From Rachycentron canadum (lineage: Eukaryota > Chordata > Actinopteri > Carangiformes > Rachycentridae): DNA of 64,000 bases. The stretch spans positions 10,474,464-10,538,463 of the forward strand of contig CM076648.1 of NCBI GenBank assembly GCA_038496675.1, read 5' to 3'. Positions 46,011-56,369 of the stretch are shown here, in pieces; positions within the stretch are counted from its first letter, which is position 1, and every line of letters starts with the position of its first letter. The position numbers and the translations under genes were made by a program. The notes under the pieces were generated by a model, which was not told where the DNA came from, ran no database searches, and saw only the letters and a list, made by a program, of their open reading frames with translations.

Positions 46011-47229
46011 TAAATCCTTTTTTAATTTCTGCTCTGTGGATTCTTTCTGTCAGTCTACAGTACTTTGAGTACAGTTAGTGTGAAGCTCGGTCTGAGGCTG
46101 AGGCTGTGACTGTTGTGTTTTGCTGGAGAAAGTATTGATTCTTTGTAAGTTTGTGGGAAGTGTGCTCTTTTTGATCCTGCAAGGTGAGAGCAGATGGAAA
46201 CACTGGATGTGGGGGGGCTGGGTTAGAGCGGCCCAACTCTTTACTTTGTGTGTGTGTGTGTGTGTGTGCGCCCGTGTGTGTGTGCGTACGCATGCATAAG
46301 GGTATATAGTGTTCTTTTGTTTACATAACTTTATGCATAGGTGTTTATATTTTATATTCAGGGCATTATGTACAGCCTATGCGTAAAAAAGAAACTTGTT
46401 TTATTTTAGGAATTTCTACAGTAACAGGTGAATGTGTGTGTGTGTATGTGAGTGTGCAGGTGCATGAGCATATGTGTGTGCTGGGATGCTTTGTATTAGG
46501 AAAGGGGGTGACTGGGACTGTGCATTTAGGGTAGGGGAGGAGTCACTGACCAGTTGCTAAAGTGGACCATGTAACAAAACTGGGAGTAAAATGGGTTGTG
46601 CCAGAACAAACTAGAAAGGAAATCACTTTTTCATTCTCACTTTGCTTAGACAGTGTAAAGAGTCGACACCATTGACAGACAGTGAATTCTACAAACGCAC
46701 CAAACTGTCACTGAGTCATGTGGTGACACAGTATCCAATGAGAGGGTCAGTGCACACAGGTACAGAAAGGACATGTGACCACACACACAAGATGGTGTCC
46801 ACTATTTGATTTCAGAAAGTTGTGTTTACTATTATTGTACACTTTTGGGCATTTTCTAAAAGAGTATACAAACCTTTAATGGTATAAGAATTTCATTAAT
46901 AACTAAGAAAAAGTGCTGACATTTTGTTAAGATTTATGCATTTGGGTTATTAATGTATAATATTCAACTTATATGGCAAAAACAAGCAAAACATTTTTTT
47001 TCTCCAAAACAAGATTTTGAGCACGTGTGAAATACTATGTCTAGGTATGGGTATGTGCCAGCATTTAGATGTGTTTAGCCACACGCAAGCACAGGAAAAG
47101 TGGAAAAGCCAGGACTACCAAATTGTCAGCAATACTAAAGACATCAACACAAAAATTTCAGCCATCCATCACAGCTGTCGGCCTGTTTCTGTGGCGACAG
47201 TGATTTATTCTAGGGCTGAAATCCATTTG

Positions 47230-47230
<1 letters not shown>
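46010..47230. other. non-coding stretch, no gene seen
   Basis: TG-rich patches near 46434-46485, otherwise AT-leaning. No gene recognised. Confidence 0.45.
46247..46288. repeat. interrupted TG microsatellite
   Basis: TG units broken by CGCCCG, the same kind of core as in the 26.95-kb compound repeat. Confidence 0.95.

Positions 47231-47231
<1 letters not shown>

Positions 47232-47266
<35 letters not shown>
47232..47266. repeat. CT microsatellite, about 17 units
   Basis: Uninterrupted CT units. Confidence 0.97.
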
Positions 47267-47269
<3 letters not shown>

Positions 47270-47589
47270 TACTCACTTACTCAGTGACACTCACTAACAC
47301 ACACATAAACCCAAATATACCATGCACAGCAACTCTCCCAGTGTTAATAAGTGTTGGTTTTTTCAGTTGCAATTACTTGGAGTTGACAAGTGTTGATTGG
47401 AGAATTATCTGTCCTCTCACAGAGCTGACATGGCTCTGGGGCAGGTGTTCAAATATCAAATAAAAATATTACTCTGCTGAGTGTGGACTTTAGCACTGTT
47501 TATTTTTGCAATTTCAGAGTAATATCAGCCCTGATAGTTTGGCAGTGTGTGAGTACAAATAATCAGAAGAATCACTGTGTTTACTAACA

Positions 47590-47866
47590 GCTATTTAAAG
47601 CACCAATTTGGGATTTTTATGGTGGCATATTCATAACAAATACAAATTTATTCTACTACATTGATATAAATGGGATGGAAATACAGTACTATTCAACAGC
47701 ACCGCAGACTGCAGCCTTTTAAATGACCATAAAGTTAAATAAATTCTCCAAAACTGTTGAAACTAAAACTAACCTTCTTAAAGGAAAGACTTATTGCAGA
47801 GCTGATGTATCAGTCTGCGTTAGATCTAGCTAGGTGTACCTAATAAACTGATAGTGTATAGTGAAG
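47590..47866 (+). repeat. teleost interspersed repeat, 3'-end type
   Basis: The end of this stretch, CTAGGTGTACCTAATAAACT (47829-47848) followed by GATAGTGTA, is a tail I remember from a very common teleost dispersed repeat. The upstream part fits the body I remember: CACCAATTTGGGA, AATGGGATGGAAATACA, CAACAGCACC, AAATGACCATAAAGTTAAATAAA and AAACTAAAACTAACC. I cannot name the family. The left boundary is approximate. The copy is diverged. Confidence 0.7.
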
Positions 47867-47869
47867 TGT

Positions 47870-50800
47870 ATGTAGGAACTTTTTTGCACATCAAAAGAAT
47901 CATTTGTCTTGTTTCCATATGTCAAAAAGCATCAAACATATTGTGGCAAAAATTCCCCATCAAGCTCTCTGCTTCATAAGATTTTCCTGTCAAATAAAAC
48001 ATGCCAAAATAAAAGAGAATCTTAAGTACCATATCCCCTCCTTGTAGTCAAATAACCGCTTTTAATTAAAGTCAAAATATCATACAATTTTTAATAAATA
48101 TCAGTAGCTGTCTATTATCCTCTGCATTACAGTAAACAGTAATCCAGATTCTAAGCTCTATAAATCCCAAACAGGAAGTATGAGGTATTCTTACAAGCAT
48201 AGTAGACTATTTTTGACACATGTATTAGTCATACAGTGTTTTAGTTAGTATTATGCTCATGACACAAGCAGAATAAATGTAGAAACATGAATGAAATCTG
48301 ATATGTAAAAAGACTGAACTGACATTGTGTGTGCGTCCATGTGTACACTATGTTTGTGGGTGAAAATAAAGAGCAAAACAAATGTCTGCTGCAGTACTGG
48401 TTTGCTCCCCTCCTACACCCCCCTCTTATTTAATTTCCTCTCTTTCCTCACAGCTTTTCTGGCATTTTTTTCATATGTCAGATGATAACTCAGGTTTTAC
48501 ACTGAGCAGGAAGAGTTATCAGTCAACACACTGCCCCCCCCCACCCCCAAATCTGCCAACAAGCACACCCTATGCCCTAAACCCGATGTTTTTGTGTTAA
48601 ACCATGGCCCAAGCCCTAAGACTGCACCCCAGAATTGGTGTTTGTGGTGCGCGCGCGTGTATATGCATGTGTGCGCATGTCCGTGCTGTCCTGTTGGCTG
48701 ATGGGTATTTGTGCCACTGCTAAAACATGATGCTGCTACTTTTGCAGATGCATGGTCAAGAGCTGTCAGCTCTTAATACAGTATGTTTGTCTGTCTGCAC
48801 AGCTATCTTAGATGTTGATCTGAGGTGGCCTGTGTGTATCTGGAGTGGAGTGGAGTGGAGCAGAGAAGGCTCTGTTGTGTGCTCTGCTGTGGTCTGGCCT
48901 GTGTACGTCTGGAGGGGCGAGGCTAGCACTGAGGCTGACGTTGGCCAGAGGTCACTCAGGCTCTGCGAGAGCCAACACACTGAGCAAGCTTTGCGCGCAT
49001 GGTTCACATAATGAGGTGCTCAGTTATCTGTTTGAGTAAAATGTATATTCTGAATGTTGACCCTGATATATCACCAGTGAAAATCCACTGTACTCTCTAT
49101 TTTTGGCAAATCTCACTAAACTGAAAGTAAGTTTAGAAAATAAAAAATCAAGTGGGAAGTAAATACATGGCTTTGAATCACTGATTCTTTAAGGATTTTT
49201 AAGGGTTATTTTTTTTACTGCAGCTCTCAGTCACGGCTGAGGCCTGTGTGACTGAAACTGTCGGTGCTTTTGCATAGTGTTTGAAGTCCGGCTAAGGTCT
49301 GGGCCTTGCCATGATAACATGCCAAACGTTGCTCTGCTACTTAAATCCTGGATTAATGCCTGCTTTAAGAGCTTAACATGGTCAGCCATTCAAACATGCA
49401 CTGGATTGACTGGGCTACCTTGGTTGCCCGTTATCGCCTCTAGAGTTTTAAGAGCACAGCAGCCAGTGGGGGAGAATTTTAGCACCATCGCTGCTTGTGT
49501 TTCTCAGTCCTGTACTCAAATGCACAGGTCAGGAAACACTTGATTTTATATCATGCAAGAAAATATTTATTTGTCTTTTTTTCTATTTCATTGTCATTTA
49601 TTCTCATTTTCATGTAGAATGAATATTTAAAGTTAATAGAGTCAAGTCAAGTAGGAGCAGAATCTAGTCATTTTTTACTCAATTTTTTACAGTTGAATTG
49701 ATTTGTCATGTTTCTAATATAATGTTTGATATTCTGAGGATTTGTAAGGTTATAAAAACAAAACTATTGATTTCTTGTAGTTGGTATAAAAATAATTGCT
49801 AAAAATATTTACACATAAATTTTTTTGTGTTGAAGTGTGCAACATATGCAAGCAGCTTCTTTTTTCTTTTGTGTAAAGCTATTGATATGCAATAGATCAA
49901 TACAGGACAATAGATAAGTTATTAAATGCAGTTATCTGGTTGTAAGGTTTTTGTTGTTTGTTGTGAAGGGTGGCATGGTAGCATATGTCCTTACTTTAGT
50001 CCTTTAATGATACAAACTGCTCTATTGGTTGTTCACAAAGAGTGGCATCCACCTTCCTCCTATAAGATGTCCACCTCACTGTCTGTTGTAGAGCAGCTTT
50101 GGATGCTGTCACAAGTATTTACTGACTGTGTTTACCGCCACTAGAGTTACATCTAAAACCTGTCACTGCAGCTTTGGACACAGTTTTTTCCTGTGATATT
50201 CTGATGTTTTCTAACTAAACCAGTTACATTTGTGAACCTGATAAACGTTAAAAATGTTAATACTTTGATGGTCAGATTTCCTGAGACATGTCTAATGGGA
50301 ATTGTGAAAAATTGCAAAGCCTCCAGAAGTTTTGAAATCACATCAAGCAGATAGAGAAGCTGATGCCTCCAAGCGTTTGGTTTAATTACATTAATGTCCC
50401 TGATTTCTGAAATTCCCCTTGACAGCCTTGTTGCCTCATTTGCTGTTGTTTCCATATTTGTTTGCATGTTATGCTTGAGGTTTTTTTTTGCCTTAAATCT
50501 CTAATAACCATTGGATAAAAATGATGTAATCATGTTGGCCTGCCTTGCACAATGTTTGGAGTAAAATACGTATGGTCATTCCACATCTTATTAAAGCTTA
50601 TTACTGCAGTCATGTGCATAATCACTGTATGCTTTTCTCATGTGTGAGTAACTTTTGCACCCGTATGTGTATGCCAAACCAAAAATTGTGCTTTTTCAGC
50701 CACACTGTTTTATCCAGTGTGTCACCCATATCTGCAGGAGGAAATCTAATTATTTTATTATGATGCCTTCTCAAGGGTACGAATAGGAGCATTGACAGTT

Positions 50801-51180
50801 TACTGAAAAAGCCTAATCATGTGTTGGCCTTCACAAGCAAAATACTTTTGTATTTGTGCAGTATTTTATCTTCATTTGCTCTTGATTTATTGCACATAAT
50901 GTAATTTTTAATAGTGCTATTGTGCATAAATGTAATTTGGTTACATAAGGAAAAACAGTTAAAACAATATGGTGTAGAGTGAGCGGGGGGGGTGGGTTGT
51001 TGTTGTGTTGTTTAGTTTTACAGACTGAGCTTCAGAATTTCTCAGAGAAGAATTTCTCATTATGATGTACGGGCTCAGAGAGGACCGCAGCAACACCGTG
51101 TGTTTCACAGTGTGCTGTGTGTAAGAGTAATGATGGTGGGGTTTGGTGCTATGTTGATTCCATCTTGGCTGTTCTGCAAT
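47870..51180. other. non-coding stretch, no gene seen
   Basis: AT-rich background with C9 (48534-48542), CG/TG alternation (48648-48672) and unique sequence at 49250-49520. Open frames lack recognised features. Pockets at 49000 and 50000 look unremarkable. Confidence 0.45.
48841..48860. repeat. TGGAG pentanucleotide repeat
   Basis: Four perfect units. Confidence 0.92.
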
Positions 51181-51189
51181 AATTCAGGA

Positions 51190-51480
51190 GAGGAGGAGGA
51201 GGGGCGGGGAGGTGGGGAGGCACCATTTTACTCCTCCAATCCCCCTTCGCCACCATTGGAATATAATCCGCTGTCTCCTGACCTTCAAATCATGCAGCGC
51301 TGCAGTCATTTCAATTGGCCCGGCCGCCATTAGCGTGAAATGTCCTCTAGCCACTCTCCTTCTGCACATGGAAGATTTCCTTTCTCCCAGCATGGTTTCC
51401 CTCTTCTACTTTGCTCCTTCCCTCCATCTCGCATTCTCTCCACCATGCCCCCTGAAGCCTGGCTGCGATAGAGGGTGGGA
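51190..51480. promoter_or_regulatory. enhancer-like block with CCAAT, TAATCC and palindromic core
   Basis: Contains an inverted CCAAT word (CCATTGG, 51253-51259), a K50-homeodomain/OTX-type TAATCC (51264-51269), a 12-bp palindrome TGCAGCGCTGCA (51293-51304), CAATTGG (51312-51318) and CCATTAGCG (51327-51335), all within about 90 bp of even composition and followed by a pyrimidine-rich tract. Frames across it are composition-driven. Good regulatory candidate by motif density; conservation untested. Confidence 0.33.
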
Positions 51481-51489
51481 ACCTCTTGC

Positions 51490-53035
51490 ACTAAGGAAAT
51501 GAGTCACCACAGGAGATGCTGTTGGTCAAAAGACAGGATGAAAAACACTCACTCCATTAGAGTCTGATATGTTTGTGTTGCACTATGTTCCTTTAGAAAA
51601 AATATTTTAGTATATATTTTGCACAATAGATACTTGGTTTTACAGCTACTGTCATTTTTAAATGCTCAACTGCATGTGGGACCTTTAGAAATGAATGTTT
51701 TCATTCAAGCAGGATACTAAGTGTACAATGTACTTTGTAAAATATTTAGCTACAATTGAGAAATTGTTTAGAATTTAGAGGATATAGAGAAATTTTAAAC
51801 GCAATAGTCATTGTTTTACAAGCGGTTTATCTCCTATTCTGAGCTTAGACACAGTAAATGCAGCTTTACAGTGTCATGGACTGTCACTGAGTTCGTTGGA
51901 GCATGCCCCGGGTAGTTCCCTTGGCCAAGTGCATCAATTGTAGGGAGCAGCCGGTACCCTCCTTATCAGACTGAAGAGAGGGAAGAAGATATACAGACAG
52001 GGGCATAGAAATCACATGCCAAAGCTCAGCATGTGTTATGTTTCTGGTAGATAGATAGATCAATTATTGAAAGAGGACATATTTGATATGATCTGAATAT
52101 TAAAAATATATCAGAGGGCAAACAACATTCATGGCTGTCTTCAGATCTGTGCTGAGAGATGTGTGTCAAATCTCCAGAGAAATGCGTTATTCTGAAGGGT
52201 CAAGGGTTTCTCTGAATGTTTGATAAGATGCAAGAATATTTTTTTTTATTTTATTTTTGTTGTTCATTTATAAAAAGTAGTGTAGAAATGTCAGCAGTAC
52301 CTTTCAAATTTATGTTTATTATCAGCATGCCTCATAAATTATTATTACTCCATATTCATAACTACAGATAAATATCCTATGACCTAGAATTCATCTCATG
52401 ATAAAACATCATTACACAAACACACATATTTCAACATTTTCATATTTTTCCTGTTTCCAAAAGATGTTGTTTTCTTGGTTGTGCTATGAACAAATTTGGC
52501 TCACCCCGTCACTACTCATTATGTTTCTGGGACAATGACAATTGGAAATGTGTACTTCTATATACATATACTGACTGTGCGCGACTGTGTGGCAGCTTTG
52601 GGAAAACGCTGACCCAGGTGCAGGGGGTGAAATGGTGAGATTTGTTTACATATATAGCTGTTGTGTCCCTTGGTCTTACACAAGTCCTCATCTGAAACCT
52701 TCCCCGAAGTCTGTTTCTCCCTACTGGTTGTTATTACATACAGTGTTTGTATTTATGATTAATGACCCCACTGGGGTTTATCTATAATGCTATGACCTCA
52801 AGGTAAAATTGAAATGCATACACTGGATGTAGAGCATTCTTATATTATTGCCCAATATACTTAGCAGCCATTACATTTGTTGGCAATGGTGAAAATAAAA
52901 CAGAGGGCTATGAGGTTTCAAATCAACACGGCCACTCTAAGAAATGGACTTATTGGAATTGCATTAAGTTGATTAGACTGAGAAATGAATACTATTTACA
53001 ATGGAGCAGTGTTAAACATTCTTGTTTCTCCCAGC
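51490..53035. other. non-coding AT-rich stretch
   Basis: Background with short T/A runs and a three-unit TAGA tract (52046-52061). Nothing recognised. Confidence 0.5.
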
Positions 53036-53039
53036 TATA

Positions 53040-53225
53040 GGAGTGCATTGACAGTCGGTCAGCATCAATTAAATCTGCTGATCTGTATATCCTGAGAGGC
53101 TGGACTTGTTGTCTTCTAATAAAGCCAGTCTGTGGCAGCAGAATATTTCATTTCCTCTTGGAGATTGCCCTCAGTAATGCACAGTGCTTATCAAAGTCCT
53201 GGAAAAGGACTGCAACAAGACAACG
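53040..53225. promoter_or_regulatory. enhancer-like block with paired MAF-type half-sites
   Basis: TCAGCA (53059-53064) and TGCTGA (53076-53081) are inverted half-sites of the MAF recognition type, spaced by 11 bp that include CAATTAAAT, a homeodomain-type core. The surrounding sequence is non-repetitive. An open frame covers part of it (53132-53473) with no recognisable product. Confidence 0.28.
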
Positions 53226-53229
53226 CTCT

Positions 53230-54230
53230 GATGCTTGATACCCAGATCAACCTGAGGCCAATGCTCACAGCTCTTCTAAGCAGCAGTTGGACCTGTTTAG
53301 TCGCACTGGACCATGACCATTTAGACTCAGAGGACTACTTACTTACTGACGACCGGGTGTGGTTTGAATATTATAATGTGTTGTGCATTATTGAGTTATT
53401 ACTTATGTTGAAAATATCGTTGGACTTTTTTATGTTGATGTCATTTTTTGGAAGAGAAAACATTGTATTTTAGGATGTTATGAGCAGTTGTATGTGCCTC
53501 TTTGTGCAGATGAAAATGAAAAATGGGATTTGGGAAGGACGGGGTTGTGAGGGGGCCAAGCTGTCCCTGGCCATTCATTCTCTCTGGCCCCCCTGTCTAA
53601 TTAATGGGCGACGTTCATACACGTTATTGCACCAGAGGGTCTGTCACTCATTAATCATGTGACCTTCTGTGGCACAGTTAATGACCTTGGAGGAGTAGAT
53701 CAGCTGGAGATGGCTGAAGCTGTGGAATTAAATTGTTTCTGGAAGTGGTCATGGTCACATCAGGCACTTTAACAGCCACTCTGCTCAGGCCCTCTCTTGT
53801 TACACCTCAGCCTGTGTCTCACCCATAGGTCCTTTCGGGCTCAGCCACAAGGATGGGCAGGGGAATTTCAGACACTAGGACTGAGGATTAGGGTAGGCAA
53901 GGGATGGAACCAATGTTGAACTTAAATCACTCAGTTATGACTTTATTGGCTGATTTCCTGCATGGCCACTGCCTGTCACTCTGGAGATCACTCTTAAAAG
54001 AGACAACTTGTACCAACTTTCTCAAAAAAAAACAAAACTTTCCAGTGAAGTTGAGTGTTGCAGCTCAATATGCAATTAAGTTTCTCATGAGAGTGTCCAT
54101 GTGTAATGAAACTGCAAATTTTCATTAAATCATTCTATTCACCACAGGTGTATTATTATTATGTATGTATTATGTTCTAAATAGCATTTCAAATGGTTAG
54201 AAGAGTAAACATTTTCCATGTTTACTGTAC
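53230..54230. other. non-coding stretch, no gene seen
   Basis: Mixed composition to 53900, then AT-rich. Nothing recognised. Confidence 0.45.
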
Positions 54231-54234
54231 TTTT

Positions 54235-54281
54235 ACCTCATGCACCTTTCAAAATCAGTCAGTTATGTTTATGCATGAGGT
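54235..54281. repeat. inverted repeat (10-bp arms, 27-nt spacer)
   Basis: ACCTCATGCA (54235-54244) pairs perfectly with TGCATGAGGT (54272-54281). It lies 33 bp upstream of the larger hairpin at 54314. Confidence 0.85.
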
Positions 54282-54313
54282 TACATATTGCATTATCACA
54301 TGTACCTGTAGGT

Positions 54314-54384
54314 TAGATCTGGAATCAGTCTACCTCTCAACTCTTTGAGAGGAAAACCTGAGAGGTAGACTGACACAAAATCTG
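54314..54384. repeat. hairpin of about 70 nt with alternative stems
   Basis: TCAGTCTACCTCTCA (54325-54339) and TGAGAGGTAGACTGA (54359-54373) form a perfect 15-bp stem with a 19-nt spacer. Outer bases AGAT (54315-54318) and ATCT (54380-54383) also pair, with a few mismatches between. Inside, CCTCTCAA (54333-54340) can instead pair with TTGAGAGG (54345-54352) over a four-base loop. No microRNA family was recognised. A young miniature element, an unannotated microRNA-type precursor or a structured RNA are all possible. Confidence 0.8.
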
Positions 54385-54845
54385 TTTACAGTGCTTGTGA
54401 TTCTTGAGTAGTTATCGTTATTATTTATGTAAGGCATTACATTTTGCATGCATGCCATGCCGGATGGTTGAATTATTTAAAGCAATTCTAAAACATACAG
54501 TTTAAACTGACTGTCAAGTTTTTAACTTACACTTGAGAGATGTCACTTCTTTAATTTCCTCAGACAGGAAGGGGGCATTATAGAAATAGCCCAGTTGTCC
54601 TTAGCATCTGGATGTTGAAGCCTCCTGAACAGGAGTAATAATTTCTCTCTTTTGTGATTCCCGCTGCAGCTGTCTATGTTAACTGTAGTATAAGTCACCA
54701 TTTGGGTGTACATGCTGTAATATTAAGTTGATTGAAGTCAATGTGTCCTGCTTATATACCTACATTTAAATGCTACAGTGAGGAGCCATAGTTTTTACAT
54801 TTACATCTTAATTTGTAATCAGAGTTGACACCTAGTTTGCTGTTT
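54385..54845. other. non-coding stretch, no gene seen
   Basis: AT-leaning unique sequence. Nothing recognised. Confidence 0.45.
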
Positions 54846-54849
54846 TTGA

Positions 54850-55230
54850 AGAATCCAGAGTTTTGATGATAACAACTGTATCTGGGGTTAATTATGAGAC
54901 ATTTTGGTTTTAATGAAGCTGATATTGACAGGCTAATTGTGTCGTTAGGGTCAATGGAAATATAAGTGTCATCTGTATCACAGTCAATGTGGATGTTGTC
55001 TCAGGGAATTATATATATCAGTGGAAATATTAAATGGGAAAAATCAGTGTGCTAAAGTAATAACCCTGAGGTACTCCTCAGATCATAGGATCAGTAACCA
55101 TAGAGGGTAGTTAACAAGAAATATCCAGCTCATAGCAGTCTGCTGTACGTCAGTTATTCTACATGACTGCAATGTGAAAATGATCAAGCATGTTATTATC
55201 AAGAATTTAAATGTTTGCTACAACTTTCTC
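54850..55230 (+). repeat. probable old teleost interspersed repeat
   Basis: Phrases such as AAGTGTCATCTGTATCACAG (54963-54982) and TAACCCTGAGGTACTCC (55061-55077), in this order and spacing, resemble a dispersed teleost repeat I remember (a 'GTGTCATCTGCAT ... CCCTGAGGTACTCC' layout). The copy is highly diverged and I cannot name the family or its ends. Confidence 0.42.
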
Positions 55231-55439
55231 ACTCAATAAATAGAGTACAAAACAGGATTATACATTTAAAATTCTAGTCATATCACTATCAATATCAGGA
55301 AAAGTCTAAATTTGTTCTTCCTGAAAAAAAGGGCAAATTAGGAAGAGATAATATTTTACTGCCTCATGACTGAAACAGAACTGAAACAATTATATTTCAA
55401 TAGCCAACATGTTTATAATTACCTATTTGGAGAAAAAAA

Positions 55440-55775
55440 TTAAGAGTGTCCAAAGTTTAAATGATGAGCGCGTTATGGCTGCCACCTCCTTTATACAATT
55501 GCAGTATTAAAATGTTAGCTTTCTTCCCAGTGACATTGAAATGGAGGGATTTTGTTTATCCCCGCCTTTGTTTATTTAACATTTTGCTCAGCGGGGGAGT
55601 TTCAGATAGATTGTTTTCAAGACAGTCCCTGCAGACAGCGAGCAAACACTCTACAGCTTCATCAAACAGAACAATCTTCAACTTTCCCCTTCTGCAGTGT
55701 GCAGGGAAATGTGACAGAGAGGAACATCATAATGGAATATGATTGAAAATGATCGTCATAATTTTTCTGTCTCAG
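55440..55775. promoter_or_regulatory. enhancer-like block
   Basis: Even-composition, non-repetitive block after AT-rich DNA. It contains TTTGTTTATTTAAC (55566-55579), a forkhead-type word, and TAATGGAATATGATTG near its end (55730-55745). Two overlapping forward frames cross it in different phases, which argues against an exon. Function inferred. Confidence 0.25.
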
Positions 55776-55779
55776 TCTG

Positions 55780-56340
55780 TAACAATATGCGAGTACTGGT
55801 TTTTAGAGGATTTATTTAGAACTTTGTGTAAGTGTACCCTAACACAGGAAAAAAAAAACAAAAAACGCATTGATGGATGAAAACATTTCATTTTCATGTG
55901 GCAAACATTTGCACGTTTTGTTATTAATGAATTCACTCGTGTGATGGATTCCAGATTTTTTTTTTTTTTCCCCTCACTAAGGAAGCGCCAACAGACATTT
56001 GGGCACGTGGAATTCAACCTGAAATACAGAGAGGGAGCTAAAACAAATCTTTGTGAGCTGAAAAGTGAGTTCACCCCTTTATGAAATGAGTTCTGAATTG
56101 AGCTCATTCCACATTTGTGACTTCCCTTTGTCTAAATGTGTGCCAGACAAGTTTTAATGGTAGCAGTGGGAGATTTTTTTTTTTTTCTGTTTATAAATAT
56201 ATTTTTGACAAAGGAGTTGAGAATCCATTGTCATAAATAGCATGTTTAATGCCAGCATACAGATGACCAAAGCTCGGTGGGGACAGTCATGGACCTTTGC
56301 AATTGTAGGCCTACTCATTAAAACACACATAAAATCAAAC
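55780..56340. other. non-coding stretch with short homopolymers
   Basis: Contains A run 55851-55858, T run 55955-55969 and T run 56175-56186. No gene recognised. Confidence 0.5.
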
Positions 56341-56343
56341 GTG

Positions 56344-56369
56344 CACACACACACACACACACACACACA
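56344..56369. repeat. CA microsatellite, about 13 units
   Basis: Uninterrupted CA units. Confidence 0.97.
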
